Of a stretch of 64,000 nucleotides of DNA, positions 1 to 10,900 are shown piece after piece. The position numbers and the translations under genes were made by a program. The stretch is from Lytechinus pictus (lineage: Eukaryota; Echinodermata; Echinoidea; Temnopleuroida; Toxopneustidae). Every line of letters starts with the position of its first letter. The stretch's first letter is position 1. The stretch covers positions 16,108,001 to 16,172,000 of the forward strand of contig NW_026974140.1 of the NCBI RefSeq assembly GCF_037042905.1, written 5' to 3'. Under the pieces are notes generated by a model. That model saw only the letters and a list, made by a program, of their open reading frames with translations. It had not been told where the DNA came from and made no database searches.

Positions 1-813
1 GAATAGAAATAAGAAATTAAACATCATTATATCGTTAACAAAATGTTAATATTTTTATCGTTATCATTTTCGTTGGTTATCTTGTTCAATCATTTCGATG
101 TATAAATCCATTGTTGTGTTTTTGAGACTTGGCAATTAAAATCAGTTAAAATTTATCAACTTCGATCAATGAATTGACTAAGTTAACTTGAGTGCAGACT
201 AAAAAACTTTACACCTTAGAACTACTAATTAATGAAAGTATTTGTCATGAACACAACTGAAAATTTTGGCCTTTTTAAATGAAAACCTAACTTCACATTT
301 GTTTAATATTGTGAAAACAATAATCAAATTTTATATTTCCCAAATTTTTATTTCCCCCCCCCCCATTTTTTCGCTCTTTTTGCTTGTTCGTGGAAACTTT
401 GGGTCCAAGCCCCACCCACGTACAGTGCCGACAATATTAAGGCCTCATCGTAGAACTGAAATCAAAGAGTCGGAAATAAAACAGAGAAAATGATAAGGGG
501 ATCAGTATCATGGAAAAAAGAAGTTAATGGGAACAAGAAATGTGAATTGAAAAGGGAGATCAATCAGTAAAGAGAGAAAGTGAAAGAAATGAAGGGGAAC
601 TGCACTGCAAAAGAATGAAAAAAAAAACCAGAAAAAGTACTGCAAGTGTACAGAACTCTTTTAGACCTATACCAATAATTATTGCTTTATGAGCAGGATT
701 CAGATTTGAACTTTAGTTTTATCATATACATTTATTTTGAACATGCTTGTTCTTTTCATCCCCATTTTGAAATACAGGTGCGGTGGAACTGGATCGAGGA
801 TGGGCAGGGTGAC
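1..813. other. gene-free left flank
   Basis: No exon-like or conserved coding stretch is seen. It is AT-rich, with a poly-C run near 354-364 and a purine-rich zone near 480-640. The open frame at 266-493 crosses the poly-C run and looks like no protein I know. Confidence 0.6.
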
Positions 814-817
814 TTAA

Positions 818-1410
818 AGGAATAGTCCATGCAGGCTGAAAGTATTTATAGCTTAATAAATAGAGTAGAATTCAATTAGCAAAATGTCAAAAATTTCATC
901 AAAATCGGATAACAAATAACAAAGTTATTGAATTTTAAAGTTAAGCAATATTTTGTGAAAACAGTCGTCATGAATATTCATTAGGTGGGCTGATTATGTC
1001 ACATCCCCACTTGTTCTTTTGTATTTTATTATATGAAATTAGGTTTATTCAAATTTTTTCCTCCAAAATTAGAACTAGAAAAATTGGATTGACACTCTGA
1101 TTTAGTGCATTAGATATTTATTGCTGCAACTTATTTCACTATAAGGGAGACATATTATTCACACAAGTATAAAATAATGAAAAAAATTATGAGTTTATGT
1201 AATAACATAAGAAAACGGAAAGTGGAGGTGTGACATCATCAGCCCACCTAATGAATATTCATGACGACTGTTTTCACAAAATGTTGCTGAACTTTAAACT
1301 TTAATAACTTTATTATTTGTTATCCGATTTTGATGAAATTTTCGGCATTTTGCTCAGTGAATTCTACTCTATGTATTAAGATATAAATATTTCCAGCCCG
1401 AACCATCCCT
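818..1410. mobile_element. TTAA-flanked MITE with long terminal inverted repeats
   Basis: The left end (AGGAATAGTCC.., then AGTAGAATTCA.., AAATTTCATCAAAATCGGAT, GAAAACAGTCGTCATGAATA) reappears as reverse complement at the right end. The arms are roughly 200 bp each with a short AT-rich centre. TTAA lies directly outside both ends (814-817 and 1411-1414), the target duplication used by piggyBac and Kolobok transposons. No coding capacity is seen, so it is non-autonomous. The superfamily is inferred from TTAA alone. Confidence 0.8.
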
Positions 1411-1559
1411 TTAATTGCTCACCCAAAGTTCAACCCAGTAGGGTCAAATAAAATATACCTTTCTTTAAATGGAAAATGCCACTTTTTTAAATGGAATGTA
1501 CCCTTTTTCAAAACCAAATACCCTTTTTGAAATAAAACATAATACATTTTTTGTTATAA

Positions 1560-1900
1560 AATCGCATAGTTTTGGGCTCGCGCTTCGCGCTCACATCAAT
1601 TATTGTTTAGTAAGGTACCCAACATGTTCATGGTTACAAAAATGCGAATGCTTCAATGTCCAGTTTTCATGCAGGTTGGAATATTACAAATTTTTGGCTC
1701 CCCGCGCTCGCATTATTCGATTGGTGGGATATGTATCCTAATCATGAGTCACTATAAGTACGGTCCTTAACAAGCTCTTTTTCTTGAGTATTGAATATTT
1801 CAGCCCGCGCTCGCGTTAATGCTTTAGTTAGATTCACATGTTTTTCCTAATCAAAAAGTTTGAGCTCGCGATTCACGCTCGCAAAGATGCCCTTTTAACT
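1560..1900 (+). repeat. divergent units of the GCTCGCGCTTCGCG-core repeat
   Basis: Four degraded copies of a GC-rich core (GCTCGCGCTTCGCGCTC type) lie near 1575, 1699, 1805 and 1865. They are set in AT-rich sequence with the phrase TTGTTTAGTTAG or its variants. They belong to the family of the regular array at 2700-3640 but lie outside the inverted ends at 2169/4140. Confidence 0.7.
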
Positions 1901-2249
1901 GTAATTAGTGCCATAATTGACTAATTTACCAAAAGCGAGTTTTACAACTTCGGATCATTGGAAATTTTTCAAACAAATAAAGCCTAAATATAATAGGCCA
2001 ACTGTATACCTTCTCAATAAAAAAATCACTTTAAAAGGATTTGATCAAACACACCCTTCACACCTGCAGATGATGATCTCCTTTTGGAAATATCCGTTTG
2101 CCCCAAAATGTCAATTTTGACATATAATTATATAAGTGCCCTTTTTGGCATTGCCCCCCAAACATAGATGGCGGAAGTGGGGGGGGGGTGGGACAGGGGG
2201 ACACGTCCCCCTAAATTTCAGGAGGAGGGGATAGTCCCCCCCCCCCCTA

Positions 2250-2383
2250 AAAAAAGAAAGAGAGAAGGAAAAAAGGAAGGAATGAAGGGAGGAAGGAAGA
2301 AAGGAAGAAGAAAGGAAGGAAGAAAGAAAGAAAAAAAGAAAGAGAGAAAGAAAAGAAGAAAGGCAAAGGAAAGAGATAGGTAA
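2250..2383 (+). repeat. polypurine A/G tract
   Basis: About 130 bp is almost purely A and G on the plus strand, following a poly-C run at 2238-2249. The open frames here on both strands are low-complexity Lys/Arg/Glu or Phe/Ser/Leu strings and not genes. Confidence 0.9.
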
Positions 2384-2699
2384 ACTGAAAAGCTGAAACA
2401 AGAATTGAAACAAAAATTGCAGTTTTTACTATGGAAAATACACAATTTTTTAACTCACTCCCAATGCGATTTTGTTCAGAAAAACTTGACAACCAAAAAA
2501 AAAAGTTTTTTCGCACCAAAATAAAGGAGATTTAGGTAAAATCTCTCCATTATAGTTAAAGCCAATTAAAAAAACATATTGGCGGTGACTCTATTATACA
2601 CCAATGCTTCCCAGGGCGAACGGGATTTATTTATTATCCTTCATAATGTAATAATGCAGTAATTCAAGTGTTACCGTTTCAAGTCAGTATATCATTTAT

Positions 2700-3640
2700 T
2701 TTAATCTCGCTCCTCGATCGCATCGATTGTTTAGTTAGATGACCATCCTGTTCATCGTTTAAAAAAATGCTTAGAATCCGAGCTTTTGGGTCAGAATATA
2801 TTTTTTTTGCTCGCGCTCCGCGCTCGCATCAATTGTTTAGATAGACACCCATCGCCTTCATGGTCACAAAAATGGCTTTAGAATCTTAAGGTTTGGGTCG
2901 GAATATCAAAAATGTTCAGCTCGCACTTCGCGCTCGCATAAAATGTTTAGTTAGATAGCCATTCTGATCATGATTACCAAAAAGTGCTTGATGTCCAACT
3001 TTAGGTCAGAATACCCCAACAATTCACCTCGCGCTTCGCGCTCGCATCGATTGTTTGTCCTGGTAACAAAAAGTGTTTTTTTTTAGTTAAGTATCTCATG
3101 ATTTGGGTCGGAATATCAAAAATTTTCAGCTCGCGCTATAAGCGCCCGTATAAAATCTATAAATACCCATTCTGTTTATGATGACCAAAAGTGAATACGG
3201 AATTATAGGTCGGAATACAAAAAAATTTCAGCTCGGGCTTCGCGCTCTCTCAATTGTTTAGATAGATAACCATCTTGCTCGTGGTCAGTTTTGGATTACA
3301 ATTAAACAAATTTTCAGCTCGCTCTATATACGCGCTCTCATAAAATTTTAAGTTAGATACCCCTTCTGTTCATGAATATCAAAAGTGCTTAAAAGTTGAT
3401 ATCAAAAATTTTAAGCTCGCGCTTTGCGCTCCCATCAAACTTAGCCTACCCATCCTGTTCATAGACACAACTGTGCTTTAATAGAATGTCTAGTTTTGTG
3501 TTGAAATAAAACAGCTCGCGGTACGCGTTCGCAAAACATTTTCTGCTTGATGACCAAAAGTGCTTAGAATGTCAAAATTTTAGGTCAGAATATCAAATAT
3601 TTTTCAGCTCGCGCTTCGCGCTCGCATAAAATGTTTGTAG
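2700..3640 (+). repeat. tandem array of ~86-110-bp units with a GCTCGCGCTTCGCGCTCGCAT core
   Basis: Cores start near 2704, 2809, 2920, 3027, 3129, 3231, 3317, 3413, 3514 and 3606. Each unit also contains recurring phrases: TTGTTTAGTTAGATA, CATTCTGTTCATG, AAAAGTGCTTAGAATG and GGTCAGAATATCAAAAATTT. The linkers have drifted, while the CpG-rich, partly palindromic core (CGCGCTTCGCG) is the best-kept part. Confidence 0.9.
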
Positions 3641-3809
3641 ATACCTTATCCTGTTCATCATTCATGTTCATGGGGACGCCATTTTTCGAAAAGTACACAA
3701 TTGGCGCCAAAATCAGGTAGGGCCCACGGGGCGGACCACGGGGTGCAAAATCCTGTAGGCCTAATGCCCCTCCCTTATTAGATATCTCATCAGACTCATG
3801 TTATGTTAT

Positions 3810-4007
3810 ACCGAGGTTTTTACCTGACTGCTAAGAAAGCAAGAATGCCTGTGAGCAAGCAACCAGGTTACCAACGGCTTAAGGTCCTCTCCGAGGGACC
3901 TGGTAATGAGGATAAATGCCTTACCAAAGGGCACTAGCGCACCACTTGGGAATCGAACCCGGGTCACCGGAATCCGAAACCCCCGCTCTACCGACTGAGC
4001 TATCTCA
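3810..4007 (-). mobile_element. tRNA-derived SINE, reverse strand
   Basis: Read on the minus strand, it starts with an A-box-like TAGCTCAGTCGG (plus 3991-4002) and a B-box GGTTCGATTCC (plus 3949-3959). A non-tRNA body (GCGCTAGTGCCCTTTGGTAA..) and an AT-rich tail near 3810-3830 follow. The acceptor-stem ends cannot pair, so this is a SINE head and not a tRNA gene. Confidence 0.75.
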
Positions 4008-4193
4008 TCTTGTTACTCTGTAAACAAAAATATAAATAAAATCAGCTTTTACTTAGCATGCCGATTTGGAAAATGTAGGTGAAAATATTTGTTCCGTCCC
4101 CCGGTCCGCCCCCGCCCCCCTAAATTTTTTACTTCCGCCACCAATACCCCCAAACGAAAATATGTTCCCCCGCCTCTATACATAATGACTAAT

Positions 4194-4412
4194 GGGGTGT
4201 TGCAAGAAACTTGCGATCAATTGCAAGTCTATTTTTGGTCCCTAAATCAATCATATGTCTAGCTTGCAGTTTATTACAAATTAGTTATTGATTGCTAATC
4301 TGCTCCTTGAAACAAGAAGTTTAATCTGATTTGCTATTAACGTTGATCTATCAGTTGTAAAACTGCAACAGAATATTAAAAATTGATCGTAAATATTTTC
4401 TTGCAACACCCC
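4194..4412. mobile_element. ~220-bp MITE
   Basis: The left end GGGGTGTTGCAAGAAACTTG and the right end (reverse complement GGGGTGTTGCAAGAAAATAT) are terminal inverted repeats. Both continue into a matching GATCAATT. No coding sequence. Confidence 0.8.
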
Positions 4413-4855
4413 CTAAGTGTGTTTTATTGAAAATCTGCATATAAATTTCTCAATTTGCTTTTTAGTTGCTAAAACTAGAAATAGGCATATAATACACTCT
4501 AACATTGTGAAAATTATTACCTAACGAAAGTAAACAAAACTAAATTGATTGCCATTTATCAATTGTCATTCTTGACTATAGGAAAACGGTGGACGAGCTG
4601 AAGGGAACTCTGTAGAAAATAGAGGTGGGCGTGAACCCTTCGGCCTTGAGTGCCATGCTCGGGGACAAGCTGTGGTTTAGAAAATAATTGCGTGATCAAA
4701 ACACTCGAGATCGAGATCTTAGCTTCCGCATATCGCAGCGCTAGCGCTATAGCTAGCGTCGTATGCTATTTATATTAAACAACTGTGCGACACAGGCAGC
4801 AGACGGTAGGATATTCATTTTATGAATAGAGTTTTGCCTGTCTTTGACTGACAAG
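4413..4855 (+). promoter_or_regulatory. probable promoter and 5' UTR of the MIEAP/SPATA18 gene
   Basis: This unique-looking sequence lies directly upstream of the start codon at 4856. It has a compact palindromic stretch, AGCGCTAGCGCTATAGCTAG, near 4736-4756 and a TATA-like TATTTATATT at about 4768. The transcription start cannot be fixed from sequence alone. Confidence 0.35.
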
Positions 4856-4942
4856 ATGGCAGAGTCACTTCGTAGACTGGTCAAAGCTGAGACATACTCC
4901 TTGCTGCAAGATAAACTGGAAAGATGGAACAACGATTACTTG
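4856..4942 (+). CDS. SPATA18: MIEAP exon 1 (start codon)
   Basis: It encodes 29 residues, [12 protein letters not shown] to RWNNDYL, ending in phase 0 before GTAGGC. The start fits the MAE-LRRLV beginning of the family. No in-frame upstream ATG is needed. Confidence 0.9.
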
Positions 4943-7900
4943 GTAGGCCTAAGTAAATAAGAAAGTCATTATTAGGGCCCTACTGTTAGTTACTCACTTA
5001 ATAAGGCAAGCTCCGCCTCCGGACTGGGAGTTCAGCCTAGACTAGTCTTGAGGACTCCATGAGGATGTTTTTTTTAATACTTTGACATAACGGTATACTT
5101 CTTCATCATGGAGTCTTGACACTCTTCCCATACATGTATTACATGCATAAGAGACTGACCAAAACAAAGATGGATTTCCGAGCTAGGAAATCCATCTTTA
5201 GCAAGCCGTCTGTGTACGAGGAGAAATAAAAAAAAAAAAAAATGTTAAAAACTCAAAACAGACGGCTGCCAGCTGTCTAATTGCAGCCTAACATTTTTTT
5301 AGCTAGTATGAGTATGAGACGCGTATAGAGGGCGGCAAAATCATGAGCGGTGCTAGATGAAAAATAACTGCATTCATTTGCCGATAAATATCATGAATCT
5401 CACCTCGAATCTGCTAATATCCCGCGCGCTTTTCAGGACGATTCTTTCAGATGCTTTACACTCTCATCTGGCGTAGAGAATGAATTGGCTCGTGTGTGTG
5501 CATACATGTACAAGTTGATTTCAGTTTCACCTCATCCCCCCCCCCCCCCCTCCCATAAAAGCCAAAGCCAATGCTCGAGATTACCGTAATTTTTGCATAT
5601 TCTAAAATTAACTTCCATACACTTTATGTTGATTTTAAACCATGTTGAGAAGTTAAAAACAAAACCTTTAACATTTTAATCCCTGTGTAGATCTAGGCCT
5701 AAAAAGAGAAGGGAATTTCTTGGAGAGATGACACACCCTTAAAGGTCCTTTTACTCCTCTCCCCTTGACCTTTAAAAAGAGGAACATAAGACAAATAACA
5801 AAAAAAAACATTTTAAAATGGGTCGCCTTGTTTCCAAGTGATTTCTCAAACAAAATAACTTTTTTTTTTTTAACATTTGAAAAAATCCTAGTGTAGAAGA
5901 GGCACAACATACCCCAGTAGAATAAATATTTTCAAGTCACTAAATCTGATACTTTTCATTGGTTTTTTCCAGTTTGAGAGGAAATGACGTCCTCTGCACA
6001 AAAATTTATAAGGAAACATACATCGATTCTTCTAAAAATGTTTGCAATATGTCAACTGACAGGATTTTTTATCTTGAAAAAAGAAAGAGTTATGATCATG
6101 AATTTAAACACTGGGAGTCAATCGTGGCTCACAGCAAGGTCTGAAAATATAATGCATTAATACATTTAATAATTGATACATGTAGTCATGCATGCATGAC
6201 TGATTACTTTTTGCAACTAGAGGTGAAAAACAATGGCTAAGCCTATTATAGACCACTTTTCTCTTTCATATGATGTGCAATTCATTGGATTTTATCACAA
6301 CCTGGGGGCCGTTTCATAAAGCTGTTCGTAAGTTATTTAAGCGACTTTAAGAATGACTGGTGAACCTTTCTTACATGCTAAACCATCACCAATGAATATA
6401 CCATTTACCAAAAGAAACGATCACTAGTCGTTCTTTAAGTCGCTCTTAACTCACAAACAGAAACACCCACCTAGTTGTGATGGTTTAATAGTTCATCTTC
6501 TCAATTTCCAGTAATTATATTAAGTGTATAAATATTGATAATTCATTGGGACGCAATTTCCTTTGATGGTGATCTATTTATATGATTTGATTATGAATAG
6601 TATCCATATAGCCTTACACCAACTTCTGCAATCATCATTGTAATGGAAGTATATTCCTGCATCATTTTAATCATGATTAATCATACTAAATAGGTTCATT
6701 ATTGCGGATTGAAATAATCGCTAGAGGGTATTCATTTGTCTCGCAATCTACTATGGTCAACAAGGAAATTCGTGATCACTCTCGCAAAAAGTGTTCACTG
6801 GCTTTCTAGGAAATTCGTGATCACTCTCGCAAAAAGTGTTCACTAGCTTACAAGTTCACGAGCTTTCGAGTGCCGCTGCAACTCTTTATCAAGTGACGAA
6901 AATTATCTGAAAACCTACTCTATTTATACTAATCTCCAGGACCGTACGCACGAACGCGAGAACAATAGGTGGGCATTTTGTCTAATTTGCATATTGCCGA
7001 CCCACGGCGTATTTGCATATACCCCCGGCTTATTTGCATATACGGATTACCGGCCGCACCGCATACCGACGCAACGGATCAATGCCCACCTATTGTTCTC
7101 GTGTTCGTGCGTACGGTCCTGGAGATTAGTATAAATAGAGTACGTTTTCAGATAATTTTCGTCACTTGATAAAGAGTTGCAGCGGCACTCGAAAGCTCGT
7201 GAACTTGTAAGCTAGTGAACACTTTTTGCGAGAGTGATCACGAATTTCCTAGAAAGCCAGTGAACACTTTTTGCGAGAGTGATCACGAATTTCCTTGTTG
7301 ACCATAGTAGATTGCGAGACAAATGAATACCCTCTAGCGATTATGATTAATCATGATTGCAAGACTATTTTCATGGTGGCTTTTATAAATTCAAATACAA
7401 GCATTAATTGATCTTTTTAGCATACCATCACTGCCATGTAATTGACAGAATCGTATACATGTATGAGGTCAGTCTGTTTGATCTTTAAGATTTCTATAGG
7501 AAAACACTGCAATACAAAGTACTGGCTTGATGTAAAGTCTTCACAGCAAACCTCATAGAGGGTTCACTGATACTGTATGTATGGTAGCATTCCTGTTTTT
7601 TACCAAGTCTTGTTTACATTTCTTGGTCTTTCTCAATTCTTATTTACTCTGATTCTTAAGCATTGTTGAACAGCAAATAAGGATATGAAGCAGAGTCTGA
7701 TTCTTTATATTTAAATCTAAACATTTTTTTTGAAAGGTTGACTTCAGTGATCAGTGTAGTGTTTGCTCTGGAATTATTTACAGGGTATCCCACTCTTCTA
7801 TTCACATAGACCTGATAATAACATTTGATAGATGTTCTGATATTTATCATCATTTACCCTGCCAAACATCTGAATGTTAAGTTGTATATACTGGGATGCC

Positions 7901-10900
7901 AGAAAAAGTGAATGGTGGATTTTGAAATTGCCTTTCTAAAACATCTGAAAGGAATGACACCTAGATAATTTAGTTTTCTGCATAATTATTTTACTTTTGT
8001 TCAATCTTTTGTTTTTACCAATTTATTATTTGATATTGATTTTTCTTACCTGGACTCTGTAAAATTAAGTTTTGCAATTGAATGATATACATGTAAGGCA
8101 ATGGTCAATAAAGATCATTGCAGCTTGCACATTTTTTCTTTCATATTTTCAAATCAAATCAAATCAAATAATTTATTTCCACAATAATATAAAAACATTA
8201 CAAATATGTACAAAAAAGGAAACAAACATAATTGAAAAGGAAAGGAATGTGAATCGAGTAGGGTATTAAAAAATAATACAAAGAAATGTACATTATTGTG
8301 GGGGAGTCAAAGAAGACAAAATAAGTCTTTAAATCAGGCACCCAACATAAAATAAACAGATTAGTGCTATCAAAATAGACATTTCTTAACAATATATAGC
8401 ATGTGAATATGGGTCTTATTCATAACTTTCAAAATAATAGTTAAGAAAAATCAACACAATTATAAAAAATCAAATAGCGTTACATATGAAAAAAAAAAGA
8501 ATTAAGAATAATAACATTAATAATGAAACAATACAAAAAAAGAAAAGATAAGTTTGATTTTTAAGCTCTACTGTTGTTTGTTAAATTTGAATCAATCAGT
8601 TACTTTTTTAAATTGTGTTTGAAGGAATGGAGTGATACTGAGTTTTTAATTTCTTTTGGTAAGGAACTTCACAGTTTAGGGCCAGTGAATAAAAGAGTGG
8701 ATTTTGCATATGATGTTCGAACCTTTGGAAAATGAAAGTCATTGGCAGATCGGATTTCATAAGAATGTAAATCTAGATTAATAATGTAAATCTAGATAAT
8801 ATTCCAGATGAACTTAAATTATGTCCGACTTTGTTAACCTTTAAACGTAAATATAAAGCTTATATACTGCATGTAGATTTTTAATATACTTAGCATGTTT
8901 TTTCTTCTTTGTAATCTTATCTTTCATATCAATTCTCTATTCTCATCTTTTTCCTATCTTTCTCCCTTTTCTTTCCAATCCCCCTCTCTCAAATTTCTGC
9001 CTGTCTGTCTCGCACTCCCTGTCTCTCATGATATAAATGTGGTTTTTTCTACTCTTATTCTGGGATTGCCCTCGATATAAAGCGTCTTTGGCTTTTTGGC
9101 AATTCCTCCGTATTCAGATTACATATGTTCTGCTTCTTTGGTTGTTGTTTTTTGTTGTTGTAGCTTTTGGTACTGGTATTTTTTGTATTTTATCATTTTT
9201 AATCAATCTTTGTATTTTTTATCATGTTTTTTATATTGTACGATTTGAATTTGAATATGGAAATAAATGAAGTGAATTGAATTGAAATATATCAGAAATA
9301 TGAGAAAGGTGGAGACGATGTTTACATTTATACATAAAAATTCAAATTTGCATTCCATTGTAAATCTTTGACCTACTGGGCCAGTATTGCTTTATTTATG
9401 CTTTTGTTTTTCTTCTTTGAAGTATTCCATTCATTTTGTAATTCTTTTCAGGTAAACACTTGTGATCAGAATGTGGGTAAATGTTCAGAACTGATTGAAA
9501 TGACATCCCGACTACAGGGGGAGCTCTTCACAATCCTCAACCTGTGCTGTGCAGAAGGTAGGTGGATAAACAGCAATTTTCAGAATAGAAGAATAATTGA
9601 AGTAATTTTATAGTAAACTGTTTTCTAGCTTCTCAAGAAGTGTCTCAGTTTTGCTGGATGCAAATATTGAGGTCTTAGTTGTTTGTATTAACTTTGGTAT
9701 TTCCGACTTTGCTTTCTACAATGTAATGTAGGAGGCATGTATGGAGGATGCAGTTCTCTGAAGAATCGTTTCCTGCCTTGGTTAGCCAGAGGGTTTGCAG
9801 CATCTAACAATGGCGTTACCGTGGATACCAGTCTATCCATTATGGCCGACGCTGCAGAGAAAGAGAGACAGATGGTTGAGATGCAGCAGAGCTATGAGAG
9901 ACAGTTAGATGAGGTGGAGCAGGATCTTAATACATCCCGGGGTGTGGCATCTGATCTACAATCTGAGTAAGTCAAGTGTTGTAGGATACAGGAGGAGATT
10001 GAGGGGCAAGGAGGAGGAGGAATAGGCAGAAGTGAGGAAAGGAGGAGACATAAATGGAGAGGAAGAGTCAGAAGAAGGAGTGTGAATGTAGGGAGGAGGA
10101 AGAGGGTAATGAGAAAAAAGAGGAGGGTAGGAAGGAAGAGGAGGGGGAGAGGAGTAAAAGTGAGGTGGAAAAATGTAAGTAGGATGAAAGAGGGGGGGGG
10201 AGATTGATTGCAAGAAAGGGAGAAGGAGGAAGAGTTTGATGGGGATATTCTTGTGCTTTTAGATAAACTTATCTGTGATTCATTTTTGTCTCGCCTGCAT
10301 AGCAGAGCGAGACTATAGGCGCCGCTTTTCCGACGGCGGCGGCGGCGGCGACTAACCTAAGGTTAAGTTTTTGAAATGACATCATAACTTAGAAAGTATA
10401 TGGACCTAGTTCATGAAACTTGGACATAAGGTTAATCAAGTATTACTGAACATCCTGCCTGAGTTTCAGGTCACATGACCAAGGTCAAAGGTCATTTAGG
10501 GTCAATGAACTTAGACCATGTTGGGAAAATTATTTTCAAAATCTTAACCGAAGGTTAAGTTTTTGAAATGACATCATAACTTAGAAAGTATATGGACCTA
10601 GTTCATGAAACTTGGGCATAAGGTTAATCAAGTATTAGTGAACATCCTGCTCAAGTTTCAGGTCACGTGACCAAGGTCAAAGGTCCTTTAGGGTCAATGA
10701 ACTTTGGTCAAGTTGGGGGTATTTGTTGAATTACTATCATAACTTTGAAAATTTATGGATCTAGTTCATGAAACTTGGACATTAGGTTAATCAAGTACCA
10801 CTGAATATACTGTGCGAGTTTCAGGTCACATGTCCATGGTCAAAGGTCATTAAAGGTCAATGAACTTTGGCCGTGTTGGGGGTATTTGTTGAATTACCAT

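Larger units (their letters stand above)
2164..4146. mobile_element. ~2-kb composite element carrying a tandem GC-core array
   Basis: Inverted ends TGGCGGAAGT (2169-2178) and ACTTCCGCCA (4131-4140) are each followed inward by G-rich or C-rich sequence that aligns as reverse complements. CCCCCAAAC lies outside both ends (2155-2163 and 4147-4155) and is a candidate 9-bp target duplication. Inside, in order: a G-rich head with CACGTCCCCC, a polypurine tract, the GC-core tandem array, and a reverse-strand SINE. No transposase is seen. It shares its architecture with 33478-34495 and partly with 46996-47240. Boundaries are inferred. Confidence 0.5.

Noticed and set aside
2111..2519. Overlapping open frames on both strands
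   Set aside because: They lie on a poly-G/poly-C and polypurine tract and give only low-complexity Lys/Arg or Ser/Phe strings.
1560..3640. CRISPR-like regularly spaced short repeats
   Set aside because: Spacers share sequence, spacing drifts from 86 to 110 bp, and the genome is eukaryotic; it is a decaying tandem array.
3940..4007. Possible tRNA gene on the minus strand
   Set aside because: A and B boxes are present, but the ends cannot form an acceptor stem and a SINE body and tail follow.
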